Of a stretch of 64,000 nucleotides of DNA, positions 37,862 through 49,238 are shown piece by piece; positions within the stretch are counted from its first letter, which is position 1, and each line of letters opens with the position of its first letter. This DNA comes from Stictocephala bisonia (taxonomy: Eukaryota > Arthropoda > Insecta > Hemiptera > Membracidae). The position numbers were made by a program, and so were the translations under genes. Location: assembly GCA_035578905.1 (NCBI GenBank), contig JAQJVL010000519.1, positions 552,438-616,437 on the forward strand, written 5' to 3'. Under the pieces are notes generated by a model. That model did not search any database and was not told the DNA's origin. It saw only the letters and a list, made by a program, of their open reading frames with translations.

Positions 37862-38215
37862 CTAAATGAACTCGCGAAACCCAAATGCAATGGGCCTGGT
37901 AGTACTGGCCAATCCTCCAATTAGCCCTGATTTAGCACATTCTGATTTCCATTTGTATGGTCCTCTGAAAGAGGCATTACGTGGGAAGAAGTTCCAGGAT
38001 AACGAGTATGTCAAGAAATGTGTGGGATATCGGCTCTGACACCGACACAAAGAGTTCTTTGTAGCTGGCATAAAAAAGCTAGAGACTCGTTCGGACATGT
38101 GCACTATATATGTTGATGGGAATTGTGTTGAAAAAGTTTGTTTTGTAAAAATAAACGGGGTTTTCACAAGAGTTAGTTTGTCTCTTTAATTATTGAATGA
38201 CCGTCGTATTTCAAT
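37862..38215 (+). pseudogene. mariner transposase C-terminal fragment
   Basis: The plus strand reads NPPISPDLAHSDFHLYGPLK then EALRGKKFQDNEYVKKC. This is the mariner signature around the third catalytic aspartate (PYSPDLAPSDYHLFGPLKEAL in the family, DD34D group). After one stop it continues with KEFFVAGIKKLETRSDMC and a C-terminal segment. The sequence near 38195-38212 (TTATTGAATGACCGTCGTA) may be the 3' end of the element. The N-terminal two thirds are missing. The breakpoint coincides with the end of the 66-bp array. Confidence 0.85.
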
Positions 38216-38625
38216 GAAACTGCCTGACCAATTATAAAGGTATAAATTTCAAACTTGTTTTCGTTTTTAGTTGAAAAAATTAAATTTTATCACTGCTGTC
38301 TTATGATGTACTTTTGACCAGTGTTCGAAAATGTCCTTTCCATTTTTCATTAGTTAGTAGCTGTTTACTTTTTAAGTATGGAGGAAAGGCTGCAGGTATA
38401 TCTGAAGAGAGTAGAATCGTTTCCATTTGTATACGATTTGTATAGAATCGTATACATCCGGAGAGGGGTGACTGGAAGGTCCAGCAGTAGTTTTGTACAT
38501 CCGAGATATGGTTGGTACAATTTTACTGTTCGACCTAATAACTTAGTCTCAAATACAATACTATTAGAATTATTAGTTCTCTACGTGGTTTTACACTGAA
38601 CTATTTAATTAAATGATATACTTGC

Positions 38626-38792
38626 CAGTTAGTTCGTCAGCATCGACGTATCTAAGAATCAGCACGGCAATGGTGAGACATGCGGGCAGACCCCAGCTGA
38701 GCAGATGGAACAGAGGAGCATGGGGTAGTACTCGGTCATGGGTCCAGCCCATCCCCTGGCTCAGAAAGTTGCATACCATCAGCACCAGCCAC
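38626..38792 (-). CDS. fz4: Frizzled-4-type receptor, exon 4 (end of TM3 to TM4 and ECL2)
   Basis: A 167-bp exon, residues 296-352. It completes a tryptophan split with exon 3 and reads WLVLMVCNFLSQGMGW, then LFHLLSWGLPACLTIAVLIL (TM4) and RYVDADELT. WW.....FL..GM.W and the SWG.P tryptophan-proline pair are Frizzled landmarks. DADELTG is the form used by the FZD4 group. The acceptor is GTGTACAG at 38793. The donor is the unusual GC (G|GCAAGTAT). The only GT nearby (38621-38620) would put exon 5 out of frame. Confidence 0.94.
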
Positions 38793-41233
38793 CTGTACAC
38801 ATATAGCACTGTCTTAGAGATACTACACAAGGCTAGACACTATATGTATGTCTTAGTTGGAATGAAGTCGACGGAATTCTGTAACAGAAAGTACATTTCA
38901 CCTTAAAACGGTTATTTTTTATTTATTGAGTTGTTATATTTATTTTGTTACTGAATAATTATTTGAATATCAACAATAACTTGTAAGAGATTATTTCCAT
39001 CGTTAAAATATTAATAATAACTATCACTTTACTAGTTGTTAGACTTGTTTCTATATTATTTGTATGTTTGTTATTTATATTTTATTGATAAATTTAAATG
39101 TTATTTATATTGTTATTGATAACACAATTGTTGATTTGATGTTAAATAGTTTATGAATTTTTTACAACACATTAGGTGTTTAAATTACCAGGATACAAAT
39201 TCATTTATAAACTGTATTTAAGAACTGTTTTACCCACTATCACATTGTTTATTTTGTATTAATGGCGTGTGCAGTATATAAATAAATAATTCAATCAGAA
39301 CATTTACTACGTACAAAAGAACTAAACAAGCTCTTTTACTACACACAACCCATTTTCAACAGACTCTTCAATACTTTCCGCTCATCCAAATGCATTAAAC
39401 TGCTGATTATATACAATTTAATTCACTTAGTAAAGCTTTTATCAGACGTTAATTATTATTTGTTTTAATCAATATGACATTTTAATTCATCGAACAATTA
39501 ATTTTACGCGTCAATAGTGTTGCTGGATCAGTAATGATATTGCCTGGATTCAAGCTATAATTGGGCCGGGTAGGGGTTCAAGCAACAGAGAGGAAGTGTT
39601 CCACCACTCCGTCTCTAGTTGGCGTGAGGGGCAGTGTTGGGACTGGGGACAACGGACACAATCAGCTGGTAAAGTTAAGTGAAAGAAGCTGATTGAATTA
39701 TAAAAGTGGATATAATATAGTCATACTCTTGTATATCGTCATTTTTTTAGTAAAATTACATTTTAAATTATAAATCAAATTGAAATTGAATATTACGTTC
39801 TTGCTCCATCTATCACGACTTGTACAGTTAGCAAAGCACAACTTTTAAAATGCATACGAAGTAGTATGTAAATAAAACATTAGTGTAATTAGTGATAGAT
39901 ATTATTTCAGTTTGAAGGTAGGTCACTGAACATTTCAATCACATTATACGTATTTCAAATAAAATATATACTTAAAACACAATAACATCACAATTCAAAT
40001 TATAATATAACCTAAATACAAATCAGCAATGTCACAATCCGCCCTACACCAGCTGATTACTCACTCATATCACAGCTCCTTTTCCCCCTTATGCCATGTT
40101 CCAGCTGTACTAAATTTCAGTTCCCCCCACGTCAGTGCCTTACATGCCAGTGGTCATCTAGCACGATGACGTAATAGGCGGAGCTTCCCACTGTGTATCC
40201 ATGACAACGAAATTTTAAAAATGTTAAAGTGGTACAACGGTTCAGTAATGGGAGAAAACTAATTTTTTGTCTCACTTCAATGACTATTTTTATCTCTCTC
40301 ACACAAGTTCTTTAATTAAGTCGCTATAAAAGTGGCCGAACTATAGTATGTCAAACATGCGATGAGTAACATATGTTTCAATTCTTTGTAGGAATAGTCT
40401 TATCAAACTGTAACAGAATCATTGAACAATACGAATATCGAACACGTAGTTTTACATAAACATTCCCGTTCTAATATCCGAACAATCTGATGCTGTGAGT
40501 TGTGGTTAAAGAGAAACTCAACAGGAAACTATTTATAGCCCTATCCATACATTTGTTACTTCTTTAGAAAACGGATGTAAACCTTCAACAGTCAACAAAC
40601 AAGGCAAACAGACAAACGACGGCTGTTTGTTGTTTGTTTCTATGTTCTACAGTTGTGATGTGATACAGACTGAGCAAATTAAACTTGGAACCCTCTTTAA
40701 GGCACGTTTCATTGTTGCACTATCTATATAGTGAACTAATATTTTCGCGTTTTAACCCTATGTTGTTACTGTTTATTATGGCTACATTATTTCTCTCGAT
40801 GTTAAAGTAGACAAATTAATGTATGCTTTGTTGATATATTGATAATTATACAAGATCAGTAAAACAAATTATAGCCTATTTCTATTTATTTAATTGACTT
40901 TTACTTGTATAAAACTATGCTATTGTATGGAATTATACTGTTTAGTGGGTGTTAAAGTAAGTAATATTTTCAATATTTTGTTTGCCAATTTTCATTCTAA
41001 ATAACAAGTATTAGATAGTTTAAACGTTTTTGAGATGTTGACTCGTAATAAACGCACATGCCAAGGCCACTAATTCTTTGGTTTACATCTTTTTTAGCAA
41101 AATAATTGTTATTTATAAAACTTTATATACATTTTCAGCCATTTCCATGGTTAAAACTAAACTTTTGTCCTGCCACATTCGACTCACCCTGAAGATGTCC
41201 ATTGTCACGTAGACGAAACATTGGCTAGCTGAA

Positions 41234-41478
41234 ATGTGCTAAAGGTTCTCAGTTCGATCCCAATCAGAGTCATAATACATTTTGAGAAGGATCAGCTGAT
41301 AACCACCGGCTGTTCATTTGTCATTGGGCTATTAATTAATGACACTTTCTAAGGAATAGTCGGCCTTAGTTTGTAACAATGACTACATTCGATCATCTAC
41401 ACTCATCACATTCATTCGAAATCCATATTCGCCCATATCTTGACGATCGGCGTCTTATGAATAAATAAATAAAAATAC
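41234..41478 (+). mobile_element. SINE, copy A
   Basis: Begins ATGTGCTAAAGGTTCTCAGT and contains AGTTCGATCCC, close to the tRNA internal promoter B box. It ends in a GGCGTCTTATGAATAAATAA tail. Over about 240 bp it is nearly identical to copy B at 46757-47010 (a handful of differences), so both inserted or duplicated recently. The tRNA-like head seen in copy B is absent, so this is 5'-truncated. Confidence 0.75.
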
Positions 41479-42269
41479 AGAAATGTTGCTTTAATTGTAT
41501 TACTTATATCTCTACCAGTTTTATAGGCGTCTTATAACGTTCACGCACAGTAGATAGTTCTAATAATTAATGAAATATGTATAACATTTCACGATAAGGA
41601 ACAAACACCGGGAATTGGCCAATTTCAAAATCGCACGAATACAGTGCAAATGTAGTTACCCACTTATTTTAAATGATTACATTGTTTATTTATGTGAGTA
41701 CGTAGTATGTACTACGCAGGGGACTGAAGATCATTTCAGTGATTACAAAATAAACGAGCCTCCCCTGTGGCTTGATATGGCAATAGCAATTAAGCCTTGC
41801 GCTCGGCGCGGACATTGTTAGATCATCAGCTGACAAGGAGGGAGTCTATCAGGTGATTTGTTCAAGGACAATAAGTCAATTAGTGGTGAGTGAATTAAGA
41901 GGGCGAGCATATAATCATCGATCATAAAACCGTAACCGATCGCATGGACCATCATCGGAGGAGGAGGTTTTCGGTCTTGACTTAAACAGTGACCATTATG
42001 AGTAAAAAACACACAGAACCAGGCTCGTTAGAATAATCAGGAGTGGTTAGGAGAGCAAACAGCCTGCGGGGAGGGGCGGCGTTGCCGGATTGAACGGCCC
42101 ATTTACATACAGGCTGGAGCCGCATACCACAGGACTCTCTGGAGATTTGCTGTACGTTCCTTATTTTGCTGTACAATGATTTTCGAAATGGATAATTAGT
42201 TTTGGTGATTACAGTTGTATTGTTTATTGCGATGAAAAGTAAAAAAATAAAATGATAACATATTTAATA
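41479..42269. other. fz4 intron 3 sequence, nothing recognised
   Basis: A slightly GC-richer patch at 41780-42120 with short frames but no recognised protein. Confidence 0.4.
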
Positions 42270-43015
42270 TGATTGACATTATATATATATACTATAATGT
42301 CATTATATATATATATGTATTTTTTTATTTTTTTTTAAACTACTGCTAATATTAAATTCGAAATATTCATATTTTAGCTTTCAATAATATTATTAATTGA
42401 AAATATATCTCACTTTAGCTAAAGCTTAAAATATCAATAGCTTATCTTTGAGAAACAATATTTATCGAAGTCTTAATTTGTGTAAAGCTAATCAGAAGCT
42501 AGAAATGCTAGCTTTGAGTAGTATTGCTTATTGAAAAGACACCTCACTTCAACTAAAGCTAATATGACGTTTAAGCTCTTCATGGTTAGATATTTCAACT
42601 ATGCCTATTGCTAATTAGATAGTTCAACTATTGCTAATCAAAGCAACTATTCATATTTTAGCTTAAAGACACGATAAATATTGAAAAATATCTCACTTTA
42701 CCAAAAGTTAACTAGAAGCTTAAGATATTTTTATTTTAGTTTTGAATTATATTGTTTATTGAAAATATATTTCACTTCAGCTAAAGCTAATTTTAAGCCT
42801 GAAATGTTCTTATCTAAATTTGTAGTAACATTTTTCATTGAAAATAAATATCATAGTATACGCTATAAAGATAATAAACAATTAAAATATTTATCTCTAT
42901 TAAAGAACATATCTGTCCACATTACTTTATATAGCTAATAAAACGAAAAGCTTGGCATATTCTTATTTTAGCTATCAGTAATGTTATATATTAAAGCAAT
43001 GCATCCAACTAAAGT
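42270..43015. repeat. TA palindromes and degenerate AGCTAAAGCTTA repeats
   Basis: At 42270-42321 two TA runs flank an ACTATAATGTCATTA core. From 42370 to about 43015 a loose repeat recurs: ...TTATTGAAAATAT-(A/C)-TCACTT-AGCTAAAGCTTA... at about 42392, 42527, 42678 and 42757. Spacing is irregular, so this is an old, drifting satellite-like stretch. Confidence 0.5.
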
Positions 43016-44320
43016 TAGTATAATGTATGAATATTTTCTTTCAGAAGCCTAATTCAAACGGATGTAACCTTGATTCAATAAACCAGGATGGGAAACCGCG
43101 ATGCGTAGGGAACCGATTTGGCCCGACTTCATTATAATGACGAGTTCACAAAATGTCAAAACACCGAGTACCAGTAAGTAGGCGCTTCACATGCAAATTG
43201 AGATCCATTAACCCGGGGTGGTCCAAGTAAGGGACAGTACTCGAACAGCGCCTGAACAATCCGACTACGGTTCTGAAGATATAAGCATATATATGTATAT
43301 ATATGTATTGTGTGGTGACAAATGAAACAAACGGTAAAATGTACTTTTAAATTTAGTAGTTTTACAATAACAAATGGATAGTTGTCTTTACCGAAGTTAC
43401 AAGTGTTTTTAGAAAACTCATATATCAATTTTTATTATCTTAAGCCAAACATATTTTTGCATTGGCAGAAGTCAAATATAGCTAGGCTACTGTTTGATTT
43501 TTAAATATTTGTATTATTATTATTATGTTAACCCACTATTATGTAAAGCTATCTAGAAGATAATATTTAATACTATATCATTCTTTATCCGCTAACTTTC
43601 CCTTAAACTTACAACGACATTTATTATCGTTTCTCCCATTTTTATTTGATGGGTTAGAGTATTGTTAATTTTGATTGTAGAACAAAATGACTACTTTTGT
43701 GAGAAAGTGTTGTTATTACAAATATTTATTTTGTGTATTGACGTATGAAAAGGTGTATGTTGTTAACAAAACACCTAAAGCTTTCAAGAACGTACAGGGA
43801 TAGGAAAGTCAAAAGGTTGGCATTTTAAAAGCATTTTCTACATGATTGTTGACAGCTTCATTAACAATTATCCTTATGTCTGTTAGTTCAACAAGACTTA
43901 ATTACAGTGTAGCCTTTGAAGTAATTATAACACTGTGTAGTAACTTAAATGCTCATTAATTCCTTTCGAATAAATCAATAACATGTGTTTTGTCGTGACT
44001 TTCACCATATAATTCCAATAGTCAGGATGTATTCTTGTAGGCCTGCGATTGTTGTTTTTACCAATTGAGCTTTAAGGTTGATGGACAATCACCCATGAGG
44101 ACATAGATTGGCATTCATAATTGGGAAATACATAAAAATAAATAGTTGTCAGTTCTGTATTTATGTTTTATGAGGTAGGCTATGTTTTATACACAAGTTT
44201 CGTGAGGAGCAAATACAAATAAATAAAAATTATGCTGTACGATTACATTGGTATGATAGAAATGTCTTTTAATGGTTCACGTTAGATTGACACACAGTAC
44301 ATAGAAAAGAAGACTGTAGG
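43016..44320. other. fz4 intron 3 sequence, nothing recognised
   Basis: AT-rich, no motif recognised. Confidence 0.4.
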
Positions 44321-44559
44321 TATCACGCGCATCTCTCATGACGTAACATGGGTGAAGTGGCAACAACAAACACAAAAATACCTGTTTTGATGCCCATGGC
44401 TGCAATTCAAGCTGATCAGTGGTAAATATGCTACCATTTAGCTGAAATCTTCAATATGATTGGTAGATTTCATAACTGTATCAGTATTTAATAGAAAAAT
44501 AAAGTCAGCGTATTTCGCCCATGTGACGTCACAGAGTACAGCGCAGTTTCGTCGTGATA
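44321..44559. mobile_element. Short MITE-like inverted-repeat element
   Basis: TATCACG at 44321 and CGTGATA ending at 44559 are complementary. Inside, CTCATGACGTAACATGGGTG (44335) pairs with GCCCATGTGACGTCACAGAG ending at 44536, with few mismatches. Interior about 160 bp, non-coding. Superfamily not determined. Confidence 0.5.
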
Positions 44560-44759
44560 ACAAGCGTCAGTTCTAGTTAATTTAACCGTGATATTTACGT
44601 ATAAAATGTCAGCTGATATTCGAATAAAATATCAATGATGCATTTTATTTCTTCAAATGAGACAGGTAAATTTATTTCAAGAAATTTTTCAAAACTTCTG
44701 TTTTTACTATCGTTGAAATCTCCAGCAATCACAAAAATACTTTGAAATCGATGCGTACC

Positions 44760-44965
44760 ACCATTGATTTTATATACAAATAGATTTCCCATCCAATGTT
44801 AAATGTTGAGTCTCAAAATATCAGCTGTTTTTGTGGTACACTTTGGAGCGCTAGTGTAGTCCCATGTAAATGTAATGCAGTTTAAACCAGCTGTGGTAGC
44901 GTGCCACACAAACTAACAAAATTACTGCCACAAATATTCCTATTAGATGGTATATCTATTGTAGG
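44760..44965 (-). repeat. Dispersed repeat, copy 2 of an inverted pair
   Basis: Reverse complement of 19425-19618: GATTTTATATACAAATAGAT, then CCCATCCAATGTTAAATG, AATATCAGCTGTTTTTGTGG and AAACCAGCTGTGGT. It is followed by a partial SINE tail at 45030-45120 (ACAATGACTACACTCATCA). Confidence 0.7.
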
Positions 44966-45029
44966 TTTATATAATCAATGGTACCACTTAATCAACAAAT
45001 TGTTATGGATGTTTTAAATTATGCGCTGT

Positions 45030-45120
45030 CGTTCTTAGTAACAATGACTACACTCATCAAACTCATTCACCACTTATGTTCACCAATATCTGACGATTGG
45101 TGTAAATAATAATAAAATAT
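45030..45120 (+). repeat. SINE tail fragment
   Basis: TAACAATGACTACACTCATC...GACGATTGGTGTAAATAATAA matches the 3' halves of the SINEs at 41.4 and 46.9 kb, more diverged. Confidence 0.6.
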
Positions 45121-45220
45121 TTACGTATTTTTGTGGATTATTATTAACACTGTATATGTATTTTACGAGAGACGTAATCTTTTTCTGATGATTATTGTAT
45201 AAAAGGGGATATTTTATAGC

Positions 45221-45518
45221 TGTGCTCGAGACATTTGTTTGTTTATATTTGTGCTCGAGACATTTGTTTGTTTATATTTGTGCTCGAGACATTTGTTTGT
45301 TTATATTTGTGCTCGAGACATTTGTTTGTTTATATTTGTGCTCGAGACATTTGTTTGTTTATATTTGTGCTCGAGACATTTGTTTGTTTATATTTGTGCT
45401 TGAGACATTTGTTTGTTTATATTTGTGCTCGAGACATTTGTTTGTTTATATTTGTGCTCGAGACATTTGTTTGTTTATATTTGTGCTCGAGACATTTGTT
45501 TGTTTATAGTTGTGCTAA
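45221..45518. repeat. 29-bp minisatellite, 10 copies
   Basis: The unit is GCTCGAGACATTTGTTTGTT + TATATTTGT. GCTCGAG recurs every 29 bp from 45224 to 45485, with a single variant (GCTTGAG near 45398). Since 29 is not divisible by 3 and no phase has a stop, all plus-strand frames stay open with an 87-bp (29-residue) super-period. This explains the long but meaningless frames here. Confidence 0.96.
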
Positions 45519-46624
45519 TTATGTTAAAAAACTAAGACTACGCGACGAGTAAATAATTTGATATTGAATATCGATTTAGGTGGGAGAATCGCAATTGTTA
45601 CCTCACTAATAATAACATCTAACAGACTAATGTCATTTATTTGAATTGTGATAGTTGCACAATTAAATGTTAACTTAAAATGCGAGTATTTTATAAGAAG
45701 TGATAAGATATTATTTATTGATAAAATCGGACTTTGTACAATGAAATGTCCTAAAAATAAGATTCAAAATAAAAATAAATACAGCACTTGAATAAATTAA
45801 TTAGTTTTAGGTTATAGTTGTGAACTATTATGTTCTGACTTTATTCTTAAGATAGACATTTAACAGTACTTGTTGGGAATTTGTTGTTTTATACGATTAA
45901 ATTGAGAACTAAAAATATTACATCAAGGAATGTTTGTTTTGCATGAGATAAGCAGCTATTTAGAGTTCGCTCAGTATCGAATCGTACACGGGCGAGAAGA
46001 ATTCAAAGTCCACTTGGGATTCTAAACAAAAATTATTTCAAACAACATCTAATAGTGCTTTCAACGTACAAGTTATATTCTGGAGGACGGGATTTGGGGT
46101 ACAAAAATGGTACAATGTAACTGTTAACATAATAAAATAAATTTCAAGGACTATGATTGTATTCGGGCATAAACTCCTCTCCAAAAATCACAAGACCCTT
46201 GTAGATACGTAACTTGATATACAAATATTTTTTTTTTTCATTTAATAATCTGCACTGTGTATTTAAGATTGATAAAGTTTTCGTGTTTTCTTCTTTGTAT
46301 TTAATATTGTGTTGTACATTTCGCCATAATTGTCTATGTGATTTTCTTAACAGTTAACCATAATCTATAATAAAAATATAATACAATCACAAAGGACTGG
46401 ACTGAATATAACTTTTAGTTTTAATGAAAATTTATATTGTTTCAAACCCTGACCACATTACTAGAACCGTGGCCAGTGATATTTCCTTTTATTATTGTGA
46501 AATGTAAATTGTAATGTACAGAAAATAAATTTCATTATTTTATAAGGTTAAAAATTTGTACAAATGCGATCCGTCAAAAACTAAGTGTGGAGCCACCTCT
46601 GTTGCCAAATGGGTTGTACTATTG
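45519..46624. other. fz4 intron 3 sequence, nothing recognised
   Basis: AT-rich, no motif recognised. Confidence 0.4.
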
Positions 46625-47012
46625 TAAGGTGTTAGAGGACTCGTCTTTTTAGGTAAGATTGCTGATGATTATTTGTATTGCGATGGTTAAATTACACTAA
46701 TCCTTTCCTCTAATCCCACTATTAGTCGGTAGTATAGTTGGTTCAATCCCAGCTTCATGTGCTAAAGGTTCTCAGTTCGATCCCAATCAAAGTCAATACA
46801 TTTTGAGAAGGATCAGCTGATAACCACCGGCTGTTCATTTGTCATTGGGCTATTAATTAATGACACTTTCTAAGGAATAGTCGGCCTTAGTTTGTAACAA
46901 TGACTACATTCGATCATCTACACTCATCACACTCATTCGAAATCCATATTCGCCCATATCTTGATGATCGGCGTCTTATGAATAAATAAAAAATAAAAAA
47001 AAAAAAAATAAA
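46625..47012 (+). mobile_element. SINE, copy B (longer, probably tRNA-derived head)
   Basis: The last 250 bp are nearly identical to copy A (41234-41478) and end in an A-rich tail (AATAAATAAAAAATAAAAAA). Upstream it has TTAGAGGACTCGTCTTTTTA and TTGGTTCAATCCCAGC, plausible A-box and B-box-like sequences of a tRNA promoter. The head block also matches 18155-18205 and 61790-61845. Same orientation and same intron as copy A. Confidence 0.7.
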
Positions 47013-48029
47013 AAGAAGGTATTTTTGAGGGTTTTATTTAATTACTATGGGTTAATTGAAGGAAAAATCTATTTTTAAATATAGTTTAAGGTTGTAAGTA
47101 ACAATGAAGACGATAGGAGTTTTATACCAGTCGAAATTTAGTGTTTCTTAAAACACTTAAAACGTTGTAAATCTGCAAAAGTTTTTACCAATAACGGACA
47201 ATCCTATGCCAACAAATAACTTTCAAACAATATAACATAAATGACTGTTAAATTAAATGTACAGAATACTTCAACTTAACACTGAGAAAATGAATCACAA
47301 GACGACAATGCCTATATCTGAACATAACACGGACATCTTGATTTGTCTCCTATTACGTCTATATCCATAAACTAAAACTTCTCTTAGTTTTTGGTCTTAG
47401 TGTTGTTAGACACATTGCAAATCATACTTACTAAACATGTAAGGGAATTTATTGTCGGTTCACTTTTTAGTGTATAATTCATGGCATGTGAATAAATGAC
47501 ATTGCCACATCCGGTTACATGTTCTGAATGAGAATCCCTTCTGTCGGTGACGCATACTTTGAAGTCGGTGCCAGCGCCAGGGCACGATCGAAAATATCTA
47601 AGAATCTACATAGAATGCGATGTGACTTTCTTCTACTTCTTCTTGTTCACCGACAACAAAGAGGGGACAAAACTAGTGCTCGGATTTATTCCCATTTTTA
47701 GTTTAGTTTAATGTAAGAAACTTTTTCGTTATTAACAATACGTCACAGTTATGGTATTTATGATTACTGTAAAGTAACTGTTTTCAGAGTACTTTCGTAT
47801 TTTTATTATACGTTAAACAAAAGAGAAGTGAACTTATAATTTAAAAAAAGTACTATAACTCTAATATCTCGTCACCCAAAAATATTTTAAAGAAAATTTT
47901 GTGTAATATTAAAGATATTTACAGGTATAACACTGTATTTAATATTTAAATTAAAAATAAACAACTTTACTGTATTTTAAAATTACGCCACAATCAACCT
48001 CTATGAAGGGAATTTGAACGTCGGTTAAA
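47013..48029. other. fz4 intron 3 sequence, nothing recognised
   Basis: AT-rich; a GC-richer patch at 47510-47600 without a recognised motif. Confidence 0.4.
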
Positions 48030-49122
48030 CAGCTACAACTACTACCTGGTGTCCCATAACTTGTACTCGAGTTGCGACAATTACTAGCCGGTGTCCATAA
48101 GTGGTACTTGAGTTGCGACAACTACTACCCGGTATCAAAGAACTTGTACTTGAGTTGCGACAACTACTACCCGGTATCAAAGAACTTGTACTTGAGTTGC
48201 GACAATTACTAGCCGGTGTCCATAAGTGGTACTTGAGTTGCGATAACTACTACCCGATAGCAAAGAAATGGTACTCGAGTTGCGACAACTACTACCCGGT
48301 ATCAAAGAACTTGTACTTGAGTTGCGACAACTACTACCCGGTGTCCATAAGTGGTACTTGAGTTGCGACAACTACTACCCGGTGTCACAGAACTGATACT
48401 CGAGTTGTGACAACTACTATCCGGTATCCCAGATCTGATGCTCGAGTTGTGACAACTACTACCCGGTGTCCTAGAATTGGTACTCGAGTTGAGACAACCA
48501 CTACACGGCGTCCCAGAGCTGGTACTCAAGTTGTGACAACTACAACCGGTATGACAGAACTGGTACTCGAGTTGCGACAACTACTAACCGGGGTCTCAGA
48601 ACTGATACTTAAGTTGCGATAACTACTACCCGGTATCACAGAACTGGTACTCGAGTTGCGACATCTACTACCAGGTGTCTCAGAACTGATACTCGAGTTG
48701 TGACAACTACACCCAGTATCACAGAACCGATACTCGAGTTGCGACAACTACACCCGGTATCACAAAACTGATACTTGAGTTGTGACAACTACTACTTCCC
48801 GGTATCACAGAACTGTTACTCGAGTTGCGACAACTACTACCCGGTGTCTCAGAACTGATACTCGAGTTACGAAAACTAATACCCGGTGTCTCAGAACTGA
48901 TACTCGAGTTGCGACAACTACTACACGGTATCAAAGAAACGGTACTCGAGTTGCGACAACTATTTTTCGGTGTTACAGAACTGGTACTCGAATTGCGACA
49001 ACTACTACCCGGTGTCCTAGAACTGGTACTGAGTTGAAAACAATTACAACCCGGCATCACAGAAGGGTGTCTCACTACTACCCAGTGTCTCAGAACCGGT
49101 GATCGAGTTGCGACAACTACTC
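48030..49122. repeat. 42-bp minisatellite, about 26 diverged copies
   Basis: The unit is GTTGCGACAACTACTACCCG, then GTATCACAGAACTGGTACTC, GA. The period is 42 with some 41- and 39-bp copies. Copies differ at many positions, so it is older than the 29-, 31- and 66-bp arrays. A 14-residue repeat (for example ELVLELRQLLPGVS or SSTSSVTPGSSCRN) results in several frames but is interrupted repeatedly. The array ends only about 115 bp from the exon 3 donor of fz4. Confidence 0.95.
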
Positions 49123-49238
49123 CTTTGAAGTGTAATGGTGGGTTTCGTATTATTTGTCAAACTTACTATTATCTTACTACCCTCCTCATGAAGTTTGCTT
49201 GTCTATTGTATAAATAAGCACACAAACTGTTGACTCAC

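Larger units (their letters stand above)
24650..38625 (-). other. fz4 intron 4 (14 kb, GC-AG)
   Basis: The 5' splice site reads G|GCAAGTAT, a GC donor with otherwise good consensus, and the acceptor is TTGTAG. Only this donor restores the frame: G + GC gives the glycine of DADELTG. The intron holds two LINE relics, a nested foldback, the 31-bp and 66-bp arrays, a 39-bp repeat and a mariner fragment. Poly-G runs occur at about 28036-28049 and 28636-28647. No other exon is needed for the protein. Confidence 0.85.
38793..49238 (-). other. fz4 intron 3 (10.4 kb)
   Basis: GT-AG intron (GTGAGT ... GTACAG), phase 2. It contains two near-identical SINEs, a short-TIR MITE, the 29-bp and 42-bp arrays, a dispersed repeat and degenerate AGCT-rich repeats. 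38793-41233 and 45519-46624 are AT-rich with nothing recognised. Confidence 0.9.

Noticed and set aside
38615..38622. A GT donor five bases downstream of the GC donor of fz4 exon 4
   Set aside because: Using it would add bases that put exon 5 out of frame and destroy the conserved DADELTG-x-C junction.
45195..45552. Cysteine-rich hydrophobic repeat proteins (LFIFVLETFVCLYLC type)
   Set aside because: By-product of the 29-bp array; the same peptide cycle appears in every forward frame.
48101..49102. Mucin-like repeats (SSTSSVTPGSSCRN) and LELRQLLPG repeats
   Set aside because: By-product of the 42-bp minisatellite. The frames are repeatedly broken by 41- and 39-bp units and lie within fz4 intron 3.
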